From Clostridia bacterium (lineage in GTDB: Bacteria; Bacillota; Clostridia; Christensenellales; UBA1242), in contig JAFUSR010000004.1 in NCBI GenBank assembly GCA_017467585.1, positions 498,178-562,177 of the forward strand: a DNA stretch of 64,000 nt, read 5' to 3'. Shown piece by piece: positions 51,181 to 60,961 of the stretch. The stretch's first letter is position 1. Each line of letters starts with the position of its first letter. Below the pieces are notes generated by a model. The model was given only the letters and a program-made list of their open reading frames with translations. It searched no databases and was not told the origin of the DNA. The position numbers and the translations under genes were made by a program.

Positions 51181-52740
51181 TTATTGAGCCACATCAGTTG
51201 CTCTAGTTTCACGAATAACGTTAACCTTGATTGTTCCTGGATATTCAAGTTCGCTTTCAATTTTTCTAGCAATTTCTTTGGCTAAAACTGGCATAGAGCT
51301 GTCATCAACTTCTTCTGGCTTAACAGCAATTCTAATTTCGCGACCAGCCTGAATAGCATAGCTTGCTGCAACACCTTTAAATCCGTTTGCAATAGACTCG
51401 AGTTTTTCAAGGCGCTTTACATATGCGTCTAAGCTCTCTCTTCTTGCACCTGGGCGACTGCTAGAAATTGCGTCCGCAACCTGAACAAGAATAGCTTCTA
51501 TGCTGTGGAAAGGAACATCGCCATGGTGAGCTTCAATGCAGTGAATAACCTCTGGGTTTTCTTTATATTTTTTAGTCAGGTCAACACCAATTTGAACGTG
51601 GCTTCCTTCCATTTCAAAATCGAGCGCCTTGCCAATATCGTGCAAAAGTCCACCGCGCTTAGCAATGTCAACATTTGCGCCAAGTTCACCAGCAAGAAGA
51701 CCAGCAATATGGCTTGTTTCTAGTGAGTGTTTTAAAACGTTTTGTCCATAACTTGTTCTATATTTGAGTCTGCCAAGAACTTTAACAAGTTCAGGGTGCA
51801 TGTTGAATATGCCAACTTCAAATATAGCGTTTTCACCAGCCTCTTTAATTGTTTTTTCAAGGTCTTTTTTAACCTTTTCAACAATGTCTTCAACACGTGC
51901 TGGATGAATTCTGCCATCTGTTATCAGTTTTTCGAGGGTTAATCTTGCAACTTCTCTTCTAATTGGGTCAAAGCTGCTCAAGATTACAGCTTCTGGAGTG
52001 TCATCAACAATCAGATCAACGCCAGTAGCATTTTCGATTGCGCGAATGTTTCTTCCTTCGCGGCCGATGATTCTTCCTTTCATTTCGTCATTAGGAAGTG
52101 GAACGGCTGTGACGGTTACTTCGCTAGTCTGATCAGTAGCACATTTTTGAATTGCGAGTGTAACAATGTCACGAGCTTTCTTTTCGCCTTCTTCGTGAGC
52201 TTGTTCTTCGATTTCACGAACAATGTTTCCAGCTTCTTTTCTTGCATCGTCAACAATAGATTCAACCAATTGTTGTTTTGCTTCGTCGCGAGAAAGACCA
52301 GCAACTCTTTCGAGTTCCTTAGAAATTTTTTCGCGTTCTTCGCCAAGCTTTTTTTCTTGGCCAGCAAGTTCTTTTGTTTTGTTTTCAAGTGTTAGTCTTT
52401 CGTTGTCTAACATTGAAGACTTTTTTTCAAGAGATTCTTCCTTGCGGTCGAGCATCTCTTCCTTTTGAAATAGTCTGTTTTCTTGTCTTTGAATTTCGCT
52501 TCTGCGCGCCTTGATATCTTCGTCAGATTCAGTTTTAAGTTTCAAAACTTCCTCTTTTGCTTCAAGCACAGCTTCTTTTTTGATGTTTTTTGCTTCGTTT
52601 TCAGCATCAGCAATCAATTTGTTGGCTTGAGCATGAGCCTTGCCGAGTTTATTTTTTTGCACACTAATTGTAACAAATGTTGCAACAACTGCACCAACTG
52701 CAAGACAACCAAGGGCGATAGCAATATAGATTCCTACCAT
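51181..52740 (-). CDS. rny: Ribonuclease Y
   Basis: 519 aa membrane-anchored endoribonuclease that starts mRNA decay. N-terminal membrane helix (about 3-25), a long charged coiled coil (about 28-200), a KH domain with [20 protein letters not shown], and an HD domain with [17 protein letters not shown] and [15 protein letters not shown]. Length and domain order are standard. Located beside recA, as in many Firmicutes. Confidence 0.97.
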   Translation of the reverse strand: MVGIYIAIALGCLAVGAVVATFVTISVQKNKLGKAHAQANKLIADAENEAKNIKKEAVLEAKEEVLKLKTESDEDIKARRSEIQRQENRLFQKEEMLDRKEESLEKKSSMLDNERLTLENKTKELAGQEKKLGEEREKISKELERVAGLSRDEAKQQLVESIVDDARKEAGNIVREIEEQAHEEGEKKARDIVTLAIQKCATDQTSEVTVTAVPLPNDEMKGRIIGREGRNIRAIENATGVDLIVDDTPEAVILSSFDPIRREVARLTLEKLITDGRIHPARVEDIVEKVKKDLEKTIKEAGENAIFEVGIFNMHPELVKVLGRLKYRTSYGQNVLKHSLETSHIAGLLAGELGANVDIAKRGGLLHDIGKALDFEMEGSHVQIGVDLTKKYKENPEVIHCIEAHHGDVPFHSIEAILVQVADAISSSRPGARRESLDAYVKRLEKLESIANGFKGVAASYAIQAGREIRIAVKPEEVDDSSMPVLAKEIARKIESELEYPGTIKVNVIRETRATDVAQ

Positions 52741-52837
52741 AAAAATTCCCCTTATTTGTTGTTTAGTTATACTATTATTCAGTTTAAAATATATTAAAAA
52801 TAAAATTATTTATTATTGAACTTTAGTATCTGAGTTA

Positions 52838-52867
52838 ATAGTAACACACAAAAAAAGTTGTTGTCAA
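52838..52867 (-). promoter_or_regulatory. rny promoter
   Basis: Minus strand TTGACA (52862-52867) and TACTAT (52838-52843), spacer 18, giving a leader of about 90 bases. Confidence 0.65.
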
Positions 52868-52920
52868 GCAAGTTTGTTTTAAGGCTTCAAAAAGATTAAA
52901 ATTAATTTAAAATTTTTGTC

Positions 52921-52948
52921 AAAAAAAATCTCACACATTGTGTGAGAT
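52921..52948 (-). terminator. recA terminator
   Basis: ATCTCACACA / TGTGTGAGAT stem followed on the minus strand by eight T. Confidence 0.85.
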
Positions 52949-52954
52949 AAATTT

Positions 52955-53953
52955 TTACTTACCTTCTCTAATGGCCTGTTTAATTTGTTCTTCAATAGCA
53001 GCAGCAAACTCAGGATTATTTTCGATATATTGTTTTGCGTTTTCCTTGCCTTGAGCAATCTTTTCTCCATTATAACTAAACCACGCGCCGCCCTTTTGAA
53101 TTATGTCTTTTTCTAATGCCATGTCAAGCAAACATCCAGACTTAGAAATTCCTTGACCAAACACAATGTCAAATTCAGCGGTTTTAAATGGTGGAGCCAT
53201 TTTGTTTTTAACAACTTTAACTTTTGTTCTGGCACCAACGCTATCAGTTCCATCTTTAAGAACTTCACCTTTTCTAACGTCAAGACGAACGCTAGAATAA
53301 AACTTAAGCGCCTTTCCGCCAGGAGTTGTTTCTGGGTTTCCAAACATTATTCCAACTTTTTCGCGAAGCTGGTTGATAAACACAACACAAGTTTTTGTTT
53401 TGTTGGTGATTCCAGCAAGTTTTCTAAGGGCTTGGCTCATAAGTCTTGCTTGAAGGCCAACGTGGCTATCTCCCATTTCCCCATCAATTTCTGCCTTTGG
53501 GGTAAGCGCTGCAACAGAGTCGATAACAACAATGTCAACAGAGCCACTTCTAACAAGACTTTCAGCAATTTCAAGACCTTGTTCACCAGTGTCTGGTTGA
53601 GAAACATAAAGGTTTTCTGTGTCAACTCCAAGACGTGCAGCATAAACTGGGTCGAGAGCATGTTCTGCATCAATAAACGCAGCAGTTCCGCCAAGGCGTT
53701 GTGCTTCTGCGATCATGTGGAGCGAAACAGTTGTTTTGCCTGAAGATTCAGGTCCATAAATTTCAATAATTCTTCCACGAGGAATTCCACCAATTCCAAG
53801 CGCAATATCAAGTGGCAAACAGCCTGTTGGAATAACTTCAACAGATTGTTCTGCAACATCACCAAGTTTCATGATGCTGCCCTTTCCAAATGTTTTTTCA
53901 ATTTGAGCAATAGCTTGTTCTAGATTTTTTTGTTTATCAGATTGTGTAGCCAT
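52955..53953 (-). CDS. recA: Recombinase RecA
   Basis: 332 aa. Walker [10 protein letters not shown], Walker [13 protein letters not shown], loop L1 around [22 protein letters not shown] and [22 protein letters not shown] are all present. Slightly short because the acidic C-terminal tail is reduced; it ends in [13 protein letters not shown]. The ATG follows GAGGT. An SOS box lies between its -35 and -10 boxes. Confidence 0.98.
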   Translation of the reverse strand: MATQSDKQKNLEQAIAQIEKTFGKGSIMKLGDVAEQSVEVIPTGCLPLDIALGIGGIPRGRIIEIYGPESSGKTTVSLHMIAEAQRLGGTAAFIDAEHALDPVYAARLGVDTENLYVSQPDTGEQGLEIAESLVRSGSVDIVVIDSVAALTPKAEIDGEMGDSHVGLQARLMSQALRKLAGITNKTKTCVVFINQLREKVGIMFGNPETTPGGKALKFYSSVRLDVRKGEVLKDGTDSVGARTKVKVVKNKMAPPFKTAEFDIVFGQGISKSGCLLDMALEKDIIQKGGAWFSYNGEKIAQGKENAKQYIENNPEFAAAIEEQIKQAIREGK

Positions 53954-53982
53954 AATTTTTACCTCTTTTTTTATCTAAATCA

Positions 53983-54011
53983 ATTATAGAACATTTATTC
54001 GATAAATGCAA
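53983..54011 (-). promoter_or_regulatory. recA promoter
   Basis: Minus strand TTGCAT (54006-54011) and TATAAT (53983-53988), spacer 17. Confidence 0.75.
53988..54001. promoter_or_regulatory. LexA operator (SOS box) at recA
   Basis: On the minus strand CGAATAAATGTTCT fits CGAAC-N4-GTTCG at 8 of 10 specified bases and fills the promoter spacer. Confidence 0.65.
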
Positions 54012-54016
54012 GTGTT

Positions 54017-54619
54017 TTAATCAACTTTCTTTTCATTTAATGCTTTTGTTGCATTAACAATATAGTTAACGCATGAAACAATGCAAAGCAAAACACCAAC
54101 AATCATAAGAGACAGTCCAGCAATTCTAACATATTCAAGCCAGTCGCCCTGAACAACACAAGTGAGCCCAATATATAGCATCATAACCATGCTTGCAATA
54201 TCAAGGAAGAAAGATTTGATTTTTCCAAAAATGTCTGCAGCAATAACAACATCGTTGTTTGCAGCAACCATTCTAACGCCGCTTATCAAAATATCGCGAA
54301 GAACGACAATCAAAACAATCACAATAGCAAGCCAGTTTAGTGTTGTTGGAATTTTAAAGAGAACCAATATAATTGCAGTTGTTGTGATAAATTTGTCTGC
54401 AATTTGGTCCATAAATTTTCCAAAGTCAGTAACAAGATTATACTTTCTAGCAATATATCCATCCAAAAAGTCAGTGAGACATGCCAAAACATAAACTCCA
54501 AGTGCACAGAAATATCCAATGCCATTTGGAATATCAATTAAAAATAGCGCAATCATTAGCGGTGTGCAAAAAATTCTTACCATTGTTAGCACATTAGGAA
54601 CATTCCATTTAAAATTCAT
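54017..54619 (-). CDS. pgsA: CDP-diacylglycerol-glycerol-3-phosphate phosphatidyltransferase
   Basis: 200 aa membrane enzyme of phosphatidylglycerol synthesis with about five helices. The CDP-alcohol phosphotransferase motif D-x2-D-G-x2-A-R-x8-G-x3-D-x3-D is complete in LTDFLDGYIARKYNLVTD and FGKFMDQIADK. AAGGAGAA precedes the ATG, two bases after the rimO stop, so it is in the ftsK-rimO-pgsA operon. Confidence 0.95.
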   Translation of the reverse strand: MNFKWNVPNVLTMVRIFCTPLMIALFLIDIPNGIGYFCALGVYVLACLTDFLDGYIARKYNLVTDFGKFMDQIADKFITTTAIILVLFKIPTTLNWLAIVIVLIVVLRDILISGVRMVAANNDVVIAADIFGKIKSFFLDIASMVMMLYIGLTCVVQGDWLEYVRIAGLSLMIVGVLLCIVSCVNYIVNATKALNEKKVD

Positions 54620-54621
54620 AA

Positions 54622-55974
54622 TTATTCTCCTTCTACTTGTTCGCCAACGAGGTCGTATCCGCGAACTTTTTTAATTTTAACTTTATATACTTCACCAACA
54701 TTTAAGCTGGATTTAGCCTTGAAATAAACAATTGAGTCGATTTCTGGGGATTGATATTCACTTCTTCCAAACATCATTGCGGCGTTATAATCAATTCCTT
54801 CATAACAAACGTCAAGTGTTTGACCAACAAATTTTTTGTTGTTTTCAGCAGTGATTTTCTTTTGAAGTTTAACAAGTTCAACAAGTCGTTTTTGCTTTAC
54901 TTTTTCTGGAACTTGGTTAGGCATTTTAGCTGACGGAGTTCCATCTTCTCTGCTATAAGCAAAAAAACCAACATGAGTTAATTTATATTGTTTGATAAAG
55001 TCATACAGTTCTTTAAAGTCTTCTTCGGTTTCTCCAGGAAATCCTACCATAAAAGTTGTTCTAATTGCAATAAACTTTTTTTGTTTTTGCATTTCTTCAA
55101 TTAGGCTAACAATTTCCGCCTTGCTTGTGTGTCTGTTCATGGCTTTTAGCAACTTGTCTGACACATGTTGAAGAGGAATGTCAACATAGTTGCAAAGTTT
55201 TGGGTTTGTTTGCATTTCTGCAATAAGGTCATGAGTTATTGCTTCTGGGTAGCAATAAAGAAGTCTAATCCACTCTAGTTTTTCAATTTTAGAAAGCTCG
55301 CGAATAAGTTCAATGAGTTTTGGCTCGCCATAAATATCTGTGCCATAGCGTGTGATATCTTGTGCAATTAAAATAATTTCTCTTGCCCCACCACGAACGA
55401 GGTCGCTAGCTTCGTGAAACAGCACTTCCATGTTTCTGCTTCTATATCTTCCACGAATATATGGAATGGTGCAGAATGTGCAAAAGTTGTCACAGCCATC
55501 TGAAATTTTTAAATATGCATAGTGATTTGGCGTTGTTACAACCCTATCTTGAATATAAGGAATTGTATCAGACGAACCGGCTTTTATTGTTTTTGTTTGT
55601 TTGCTTTTAAAAGAGTCTTCAATAATTTTCACGATGTTTGGATATTGGTCAATGCCCAAAAAGATATCAACTTCAGGAAGTTCCTCTCTCATTTCTTTGA
55701 TCCAAAGCTGTGGCATGCAACCAGTAACAACAAGTTTTTTGCATGTGCCAAGTTTTTTATATTCAGACATCTCAACAATTGTATCGATAGATTCTTTTCT
55801 TGCTCGAGAAATAAATCCACAGGTGTTTATTATGATAATGTCAGCTTCGCCAGCGTCAGCCGTAAAGGTATATCCAGCATCACGCATAAATGTCAGCATA
55901 AGTTCAGTATCAACCCTGTTTTTATCGCATCCGAGCGAAACAACACCAACTTTCATTTTTTCTTTTGAATCCAT
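54622..55974 (-). CDS. rimO: Ribosomal protein S12 methylthiotransferase RimO
   Basis: 450 aa radical-SAM enzyme related to MiaB. N-terminal VSLGCDKNRVDTELML, radical-SAM cysteines in GCDNFCTFCTIPYIRGRYRSR, PLQHVSDKLLKAMNRHT, and a C-terminal TRAM domain. The S-L-G-C-x-K-N pattern and Y-R-S-R separate RimO from MiaB (encoded at 35680). GGAGAA lies before the ATG. Confidence 0.95.
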   Translation of the reverse strand: MDSKEKMKVGVVSLGCDKNRVDTELMLTFMRDAGYTFTADAGEADIIIINTCGFISRARKESIDTIVEMSEYKKLGTCKKLVVTGCMPQLWIKEMREELPEVDIFLGIDQYPNIVKIIEDSFKSKQTKTIKAGSSDTIPYIQDRVVTTPNHYAYLKISDGCDNFCTFCTIPYIRGRYRSRNMEVLFHEASDLVRGGAREIILIAQDITRYGTDIYGEPKLIELIRELSKIEKLEWIRLLYCYPEAITHDLIAEMQTNPKLCNYVDIPLQHVSDKLLKAMNRHTSKAEIVSLIEEMQKQKKFIAIRTTFMVGFPGETEEDFKELYDFIKQYKLTHVGFFAYSREDGTPSAKMPNQVPEKVKQKRLVELVKLQKKITAENNKKFVGQTLDVCYEGIDYNAAMMFGRSEYQSPEIDSIVYFKAKSSLNVGEVYKVKIKKVRGYDLVGEQVEGE

Positions 55975-55983
55975 AATTTCTCC

Positions 55984-58773
55984 TTATAACAGCCCATCGT
56001 CTTCTTCGCCAAAGAGCTCTTTATATTGTTCATCCGGAATTTTAAATTCTCTTGGTTTTGAACCGTTTGGTGGACCAACCCAACCAAACTCAATCATTTG
56101 ATCGACAATGCTTGCTGCACGGTTGTAACCAATGTGGAACTTACGTTGCAAAACAGAAGATGAAACAGTTCCAGAAGCTCTAGCATAGTCAACAGCAAGT
56201 TTCATATATTCATCCATGCCATTGTTCCTGCCTGCAGAGCCCGATGCCCCAGCACCATCATCAGCAGTTTCTTCTTCTTTTGTTGCATAAACTTCTTTCA
56301 TAATATCTTCGTTATAGGTTGCTTGGTTGTTAGCTTTTACATATTTAACTGCATTCATAATTTCTGCATCGGTGCAGAATGCTGCCTGCAAACGTATTTT
56401 TCTGTTTGAATCTTGAGGTGCAAAAAGCATATCACCTTTTCCGAGCAAACTCTCAGCACCACCCTCGTCCAAAATTGTTTTACTATCTGCAGAGCTAGAA
56501 AGTGCAAATGCAACACGCGTTGGAAAGTTGTTTTTGATTGTTCCTGGAACAACGTCAACACTAGGACGCTGAGTTGCAACAACCATGTGAATTCCAGAAG
56601 CACGACCAAGTTGAGCAATCCTTTGAATGTTTCCTTCAAAGTCTTTTTTAAGGCTTCCGCCCATAAGTTCAGCAAGCTCATCGACAACGATGATAATATA
56701 TGGCATTTTTTCGAGTTTGCCACTTTTTACATCTGGCAAGCTGTTGTAGCCCTCAATGTTGCGGCACTCATTTTGGTTCATTGTGTCATAGCGTCGCATC
56801 ATTTCTGCAACAGCCCACTTGAGTGCGTTCAAAGCCTTGTCGTGATCAACCAAAACATTAGGGAACAAAAGATGTGGCAAGTTGTTATAAAGTGTAAATT
56901 CAACCCTTTTTGGGTCGATCATTATAAATCTTACTTGGTCTGGAGAATACTTATAGAGTATGCTCATAACAACTGAGTGAATAAACACAGATTTACCACT
57001 TCCGGTAGAACCTGCAACGAGCGCATGAACAAGTTTAGGCAAACTTTTGATAATAACTGCGCCATTGATGTCTTTTCCTATTGCAATTGGAAGTGGGTCT
57101 TTAAAGTTAACAAATTCTTTGCTCTCTAAAAGCTCTCTCATGCCAACTGTTGTGGCCTTGTCATTTTCAAGCTCAATACCGATGGCGTTTTTGCCGGGAA
57201 TTGGAGCTTCAATTCTAATCATGCTGCGCGCTTCGAGAGCCATTGAAATGTTGTTTTGAATTGAAGTAACTTTTGTAGTTGAAATACCAGCAGGCAAACT
57301 CATTTCATAGCGGGTAACTTTTGGTCCACGAACAACATTGATAACTTTTGCTGCAATGCCAAATTCATTCATAACTTTTTCTAGCGCTGCAGACTTTCTG
57401 CGATATTCTTCTGAGTGGTCTTCTTGAGTCTCTGAATATTCTTCAAAAATAGAAATAGGAATGGCGTTGTATCTTACAGCTTTCATGCCGATTTGTTTAG
57501 CAACTTGTTTTTGAGGTTCAGGTCTTGAGTCTTGAATTGGAGACGCAGAGCGTCCGAGATCAATGTTTCTTGGGCTGGCAACTCTTTGTGCAGAAATTGG
57601 CCTTTCTTCTTGTTGTTCTTCATTCAAATTGATGTCATTGTCGATGTTTACAACTGTTCTGTCTGAAGTTCTTGAAATTCGTCTTGGTTCACGATTAATA
57701 GAAATATCGTCTTCAGATTCTTCTTGAATTTCATCTTGTTGAGAAGTGGCCCTTCTAATGTCATCCATACTGACAGATCTTTGAGGGAAATTTCTTCTAT
57801 ATGCGTCTGATGGTTGATATTTTTGCGCAGTAGAATCAGTTCTTTCACTAGAAGAACCAAACAAGTTTGAAATGTCGTCTTGTTCGTCTTCAGTTTCAAT
57901 GTTCTCTTTTTCAATCTCGCTCTCGTGTTGTGAGCGATAATTTCGCATAAATTCGTCACGTTCTTGGTCGTTTGGCAAGGTTATGTCCGGAACAGCTCTG
58001 TTGCCAAAGAGTGTGTTTCTTGCAATTTCTCTCGAAGATTTTCCAATTGGTTCTGCAGGGTTAATATATTCGTTCGTAGTTGTTTTGTTAGAAAAAACGC
58101 TTTTGCTAGCGGGAGTTTCTTCTGGTTTGTCAAACATAATTGGTTCTAGTTCATTTTCTTCTTGTTCTTCACGAGAAAGAGATGTGTTAATCATTGCACT
58201 TTCACCAGTAGGAACTTCTTCATAGTGATGTTCCTCTGATTGTTTTATTACATCCACTTTTTGTTGCTTTTTTGCTCTGCCATAAATTAGGTTGTCCAAA
58301 ACAATTCCAACAAAAATCGCAACCATCATAACAAGAACGCAGTAAACACCTATCATTCCAAAAACATTTCTAATAAAGAAAGCAAAAATTCCAGAAACAA
58401 TTCCACCAACGGTTAGGCCATTTGTGGCATTGTAGCATGATGATAAATATTCTGAAAATTTGTCAAAACCTTGCATGTCAGCAAGTGCTGTTGAAAATAT
58501 CACGTGCAAAAGTGTGACAATGCTAAATATGGCAACACACAACAAAGTTGTAAATTTTGCGGTATAAGCATATTTACGTTTCATTGCAAAGGCTGATCCA
58601 AGAAGCAACACAAAAGCTAGATATCCATACCAAGCAATGCCAAAAACACCAAGGAAAAACTTGGTGACAGCAAAATTTGGAATAATTGTTAAAATAAATA
58701 GCAATGCAGAAACAACAATCAGAACCAAGCCGATTGCAGCTTTATTTTTAGAGCGAGAAATTTGTTCAGCCAA
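55984..58773 (-). CDS. ftsK: DNA translocase FtsK/SpoIIIE
   Basis: 929 aa. Four N-terminal membrane helices (about 10-170), a long polar linker rich in Glu, Arg and Ser (about 180-430), the motor with Walker A AGSTGSGKSVF, Walker B IIIVVDELAELM and VATQRPSVDVVPGTI, and a C-terminal gamma winged helix (SSVLQRKFHIGYNRAASIVDQM) that reads orienting DNA sites. In spore formers this protein pumps the chromosome into the forespore. The start is TTG 58773 behind AAGGTG. Only one such gene is in the window. Confidence 0.95.
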   Translation of the reverse strand: MAEQISRSKNKAAIGLVLIVVSALLFILTIIPNFAVTKFFLGVFGIAWYGYLAFVLLLGSAFAMKRKYAYTAKFTTLLCVAIFSIVTLLHVIFSTALADMQGFDKFSEYLSSCYNATNGLTVGGIVSGIFAFFIRNVFGMIGVYCVLVMMVAIFVGIVLDNLIYGRAKKQQKVDVIKQSEEHHYEEVPTGESAMINTSLSREEQEENELEPIMFDKPEETPASKSVFSNKTTTNEYINPAEPIGKSSREIARNTLFGNRAVPDITLPNDQERDEFMRNYRSQHESEIEKENIETEDEQDDISNLFGSSSERTDSTAQKYQPSDAYRRNFPQRSVSMDDIRRATSQQDEIQEESEDDISINREPRRISRTSDRTVVNIDNDINLNEEQQEERPISAQRVASPRNIDLGRSASPIQDSRPEPQKQVAKQIGMKAVRYNAIPISIFEEYSETQEDHSEEYRRKSAALEKVMNEFGIAAKVINVVRGPKVTRYEMSLPAGISTTKVTSIQNNISMALEARSMIRIEAPIPGKNAIGIELENDKATTVGMRELLESKEFVNFKDPLPIAIGKDINGAVIIKSLPKLVHALVAGSTGSGKSVFIHSVVMSILYKYSPDQVRFIMIDPKRVEFTLYNNLPHLLFPNVLVDHDKALNALKWAVAEMMRRYDTMNQNECRNIEGYNSLPDVKSGKLEKMPYIIIVVDELAELMGGSLKKDFEGNIQRIAQLGRASGIHMVVATQRPSVDVVPGTIKNNFPTRVAFALSSSADSKTILDEGGAESLLGKGDMLFAPQDSNRKIRLQAAFCTDAEIMNAVKYVKANNQATYNEDIMKEVYATKEEETADDGAGASGSAGRNNGMDEYMKLAVDYARASGTVSSSVLQRKFHIGYNRAASIVDQMIEFGWVGPPNGSKPREFKIPDEQYKELFGEEDDGLL

Positions 58774-58786
58774 TTATATTCACCTT

Positions 58787-60046
58787 CTACACATTAAGTA
58801 AATCGTCATAAGTAATTTCAATAGGATGTCCGAGATAACTAACAAACATCTTTTGCAAATCAAATGTTTCAGCAAGATATTTGTTTGCATCTTTGCTTGT
58901 GAGCATTTCGATTTTCAGCTTTTCAGTTGAATTGTTGAAAGAGCGCTTACAAATAGCAAGTTCACGAGCATTCACTAAAGATTGTTCCAAAGAGTCTTCT
59001 TTTTTATAAATGAAATTAGTGATAAAAATATTCTTTTCAAGTTCAAATTCTTGCTCACCTATTGCATCTTCGGTGATAATATACTTTAGTGCTTTAACAA
59101 AGTTTTTCAAGTGTTCTTCAGCATGGTCATAGTCAACAGCGATATCAAACACAATTTTTCCATTGTTAGCATATGTTGTGGTTTTAACGTCGAGTGTGTT
59201 GAAATATGTCGAAGACAGTCTTAAGGCTTTTCTGAGCTTGTTTAAAATGATTGGCTCAACAATCAAAGGCAAATATTTTTTAGGATTTTTGTAACTATAT
59301 GTAGGAAACGCAATAGAAATTCTGCTTTGATTAAGTCGCTTGTTTCTTGTTCTAAGTGAGCCTTCATAGCCCTCAACTTCTGAAGTATATTTAATCTTTT
59401 TATAGTCGTTATCTTCAGGCAAACGAGAGGCAAAATAGTTATCAACTAGCTCAAAAAACTCATTCTCATCTAGGTTGCCTGTTCCACTGACAACTGTGTT
59501 TTTAGGTGTGACAAGTTTATCCCAATATTCGGTGGCAGCAAGTCCATCAAATCTCTCTACTGTTATTGCAGTTCCATATTTAGGGTTAGCAAGACCAGTT
59601 CTATAAAACAAGTTTTGGTTTACGCTTTTTTCAAGTGTGTAAGCGTGGTTTTCAGAAAGCCTTTCAACATCAGCTAGCAGGCCATTTTTAACATTTTCTG
59701 CAATTTTTTCGTCAAAATCATAGTTAAACACAATATCAGACAAAAGTTCAAGTGCAAACGAAATGATTTCGTTAGGAAAAACTGCACTGATTGTAATGTT
59801 TTCACTGCTTGCAGAAGTCTTTAAAATAATTCCGTTGAGTTTGGCATAATTTAGCAGAGCTTCTTTTGTTGGATAGTTTTTTGTTCCACACATCAAAAGC
59901 CTAGCGACATATTCACTAATTCCACTTTGATTATTTTTTTCAGACTGACTTCCACCTGTTATTTGAACAACAACAGATGTAATTTGTGCATCATCTTTTT
60001 CGTTAAAAACAGCTCTCATGCCATTGTCATAATTCTTAATAGACAT
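58787..60046 (-). CDS. M16 peptidase homologue lacking the zinc motif
   Basis: 419 aa, two-lobed M16 (pitrilysin/MPP) fold. The place of the H-x-x-E-H motif, between GSQSEKNNQSG and CGTKNYPTKEAL, reads E45-Y-V-A-R49, so all three key residues are changed. The R/Y-containing C-lobe (LNQSRISIAFPTYSY) remains. B. subtilis has the active M16 gene mlpA downstream of ylxY and pnp; this gene has the same place but should be inactive as a protease. GAGGAA lies before the ATG. Confidence 0.85.
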   Translation of the reverse strand: MSIKNYDNGMRAVFNEKDDAQITSVVVQITGGSQSEKNNQSGISEYVARLLMCGTKNYPTKEALLNYAKLNGIILKTSASSENITISAVFPNEIISFALELLSDIVFNYDFDEKIAENVKNGLLADVERLSENHAYTLEKSVNQNLFYRTGLANPKYGTAITVERFDGLAATEYWDKLVTPKNTVVSGTGNLDENEFFELVDNYFASRLPEDNDYKKIKYTSEVEGYEGSLRTRNKRLNQSRISIAFPTYSYKNPKKYLPLIVEPIILNKLRKALRLSSTYFNTLDVKTTTYANNGKIVFDIAVDYDHAEEHLKNFVKALKYIITEDAIGEQEFELEKNIFITNFIYKKEDSLEQSLVNARELAICKRSFNNSTEKLKIEMLTSKDANKYLAETFDLQKMFVSYLGHPIEITYDDLLNV

Positions 60047-60169
60047 AATAATTTCCTCTTATAAATATAAATCTAGCATTATAATAGCATAAAAAAATCT
60101 GCCATGGCTAGCAGATTTGCATATATTTTACAAAAAATATCAACTTTTTTACATTTTCATGCGCATGTT

Positions 60170-60877
60170 TTATGAAATTGTGTCAGACACAGTTGTTGGC
60201 TTTAAGCCAGCGTTTTTTGCATAAGTTAAAATTTGTGGCAGAGCCTCCAACGTTTTTTCCTTTGGGTGCATCAAAACAAGGTCACCACCCTTTAATCCAC
60301 TTGTTGCTCTGTTATAAATTAGCGTAGCGTTTTGATCACGCCAGTCTATAGTATCTTTTGTCCACATAATACAAGCATAATTCATAAGTTTTGCAGCTTC
60401 AACAGTGTGTTTGTTATATGATCCGCCAGGAGGTGCAAACAGCGTCATTTCATAGCCCAAAATGTCCTTTACAATTTTATGATTTTTTTGCATTTCTGTG
60501 AGGTTTTGTTCAAGAGATAATCTCTCATGTTCTTTGTGAGAATAGCCATGGCTCGCTATTTCGTGACCTGCGTTATAAATCTTTTTTAACAGTTCTGGTT
60601 CTTTTTCTGCCCACATGCCACCAACAAAAAAAGTACACTTAACATCATTATCTTCGAGCACTTTTAAAATTGGTTCAATATATTCTGTGCCCCAATATAC
60701 ATTTATCATAAAACTAACCTTGTTGCTGTTTGAGTCTCCTGCATAAATGCAACCATTAACAACATTGTTAGCCGATGCCTCGATTGCTGGAGAAAAACAA
60801 AATAATGCGGAAAAAACAAGGGCTACAGCCAGTATTATGTTAGACGTAACAGACACCACAAACCTACTTTTGTTCAT
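60170..60877 (-). CDS. ylxY: YlxY/PdaB-like polysaccharide deacetylase homologue
   Basis: 235 aa secreted NodB-fold (CE4) protein. Signal peptide/anchor at 11-36. The usual T-F-D-D motif is replaced by SFMINVYWGTEY (residues 55-66), with no Asp pair; His110 and His114 (SHGYSHKEH), the APPGG turn, DTIDWR and LMH204 are kept. Place next to pnp matches B. subtilis ylxY, linked to sporulation by family. Loss of the catalytic Asp pair suggests altered or no deacetylase activity. A TATGAT box lies five bases before the ATG and no ribosome site is seen. Confidence 0.82.
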   Translation of the reverse strand: MNKSRFVVSVTSNIILAVALVFSALFCFSPAIEASANNVVNGCIYAGDSNSNKVSFMINVYWGTEYIEPILKVLEDNDVKCTFFVGGMWAEKEPELLKKIYNAGHEIASHGYSHKEHERLSLEQNLTEMQKNHKIVKDILGYEMTLFAPPGGSYNKHTVEAAKLMNYACIMWTKDTIDWRDQNATLIYNRATSGLKGGDLVLMHPKEKTLEALPQILTYAKNAGLKPTTVSDTIS

Positions 60878-60924
60878 GGTTTATCATATGTGATGAAATT
60901 ATAAAAAATGACAAATTTTTGCAA

Positions 60925-60952
60925 CAAAAAAGCCACACTATTCTGTGTGGCT
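60925..60952 (-). terminator. Terminator of pnp
   Basis: AGCCACAC / GTGTGGCT stem followed on the minus strand by six T. Confidence 0.88.
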
Positions 60953-60961
60953 AAATCAATA

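Noticed and set aside
53153..53743. Open frame opposite recA
   Set aside because: Mirror of recA codon use; no start signals.
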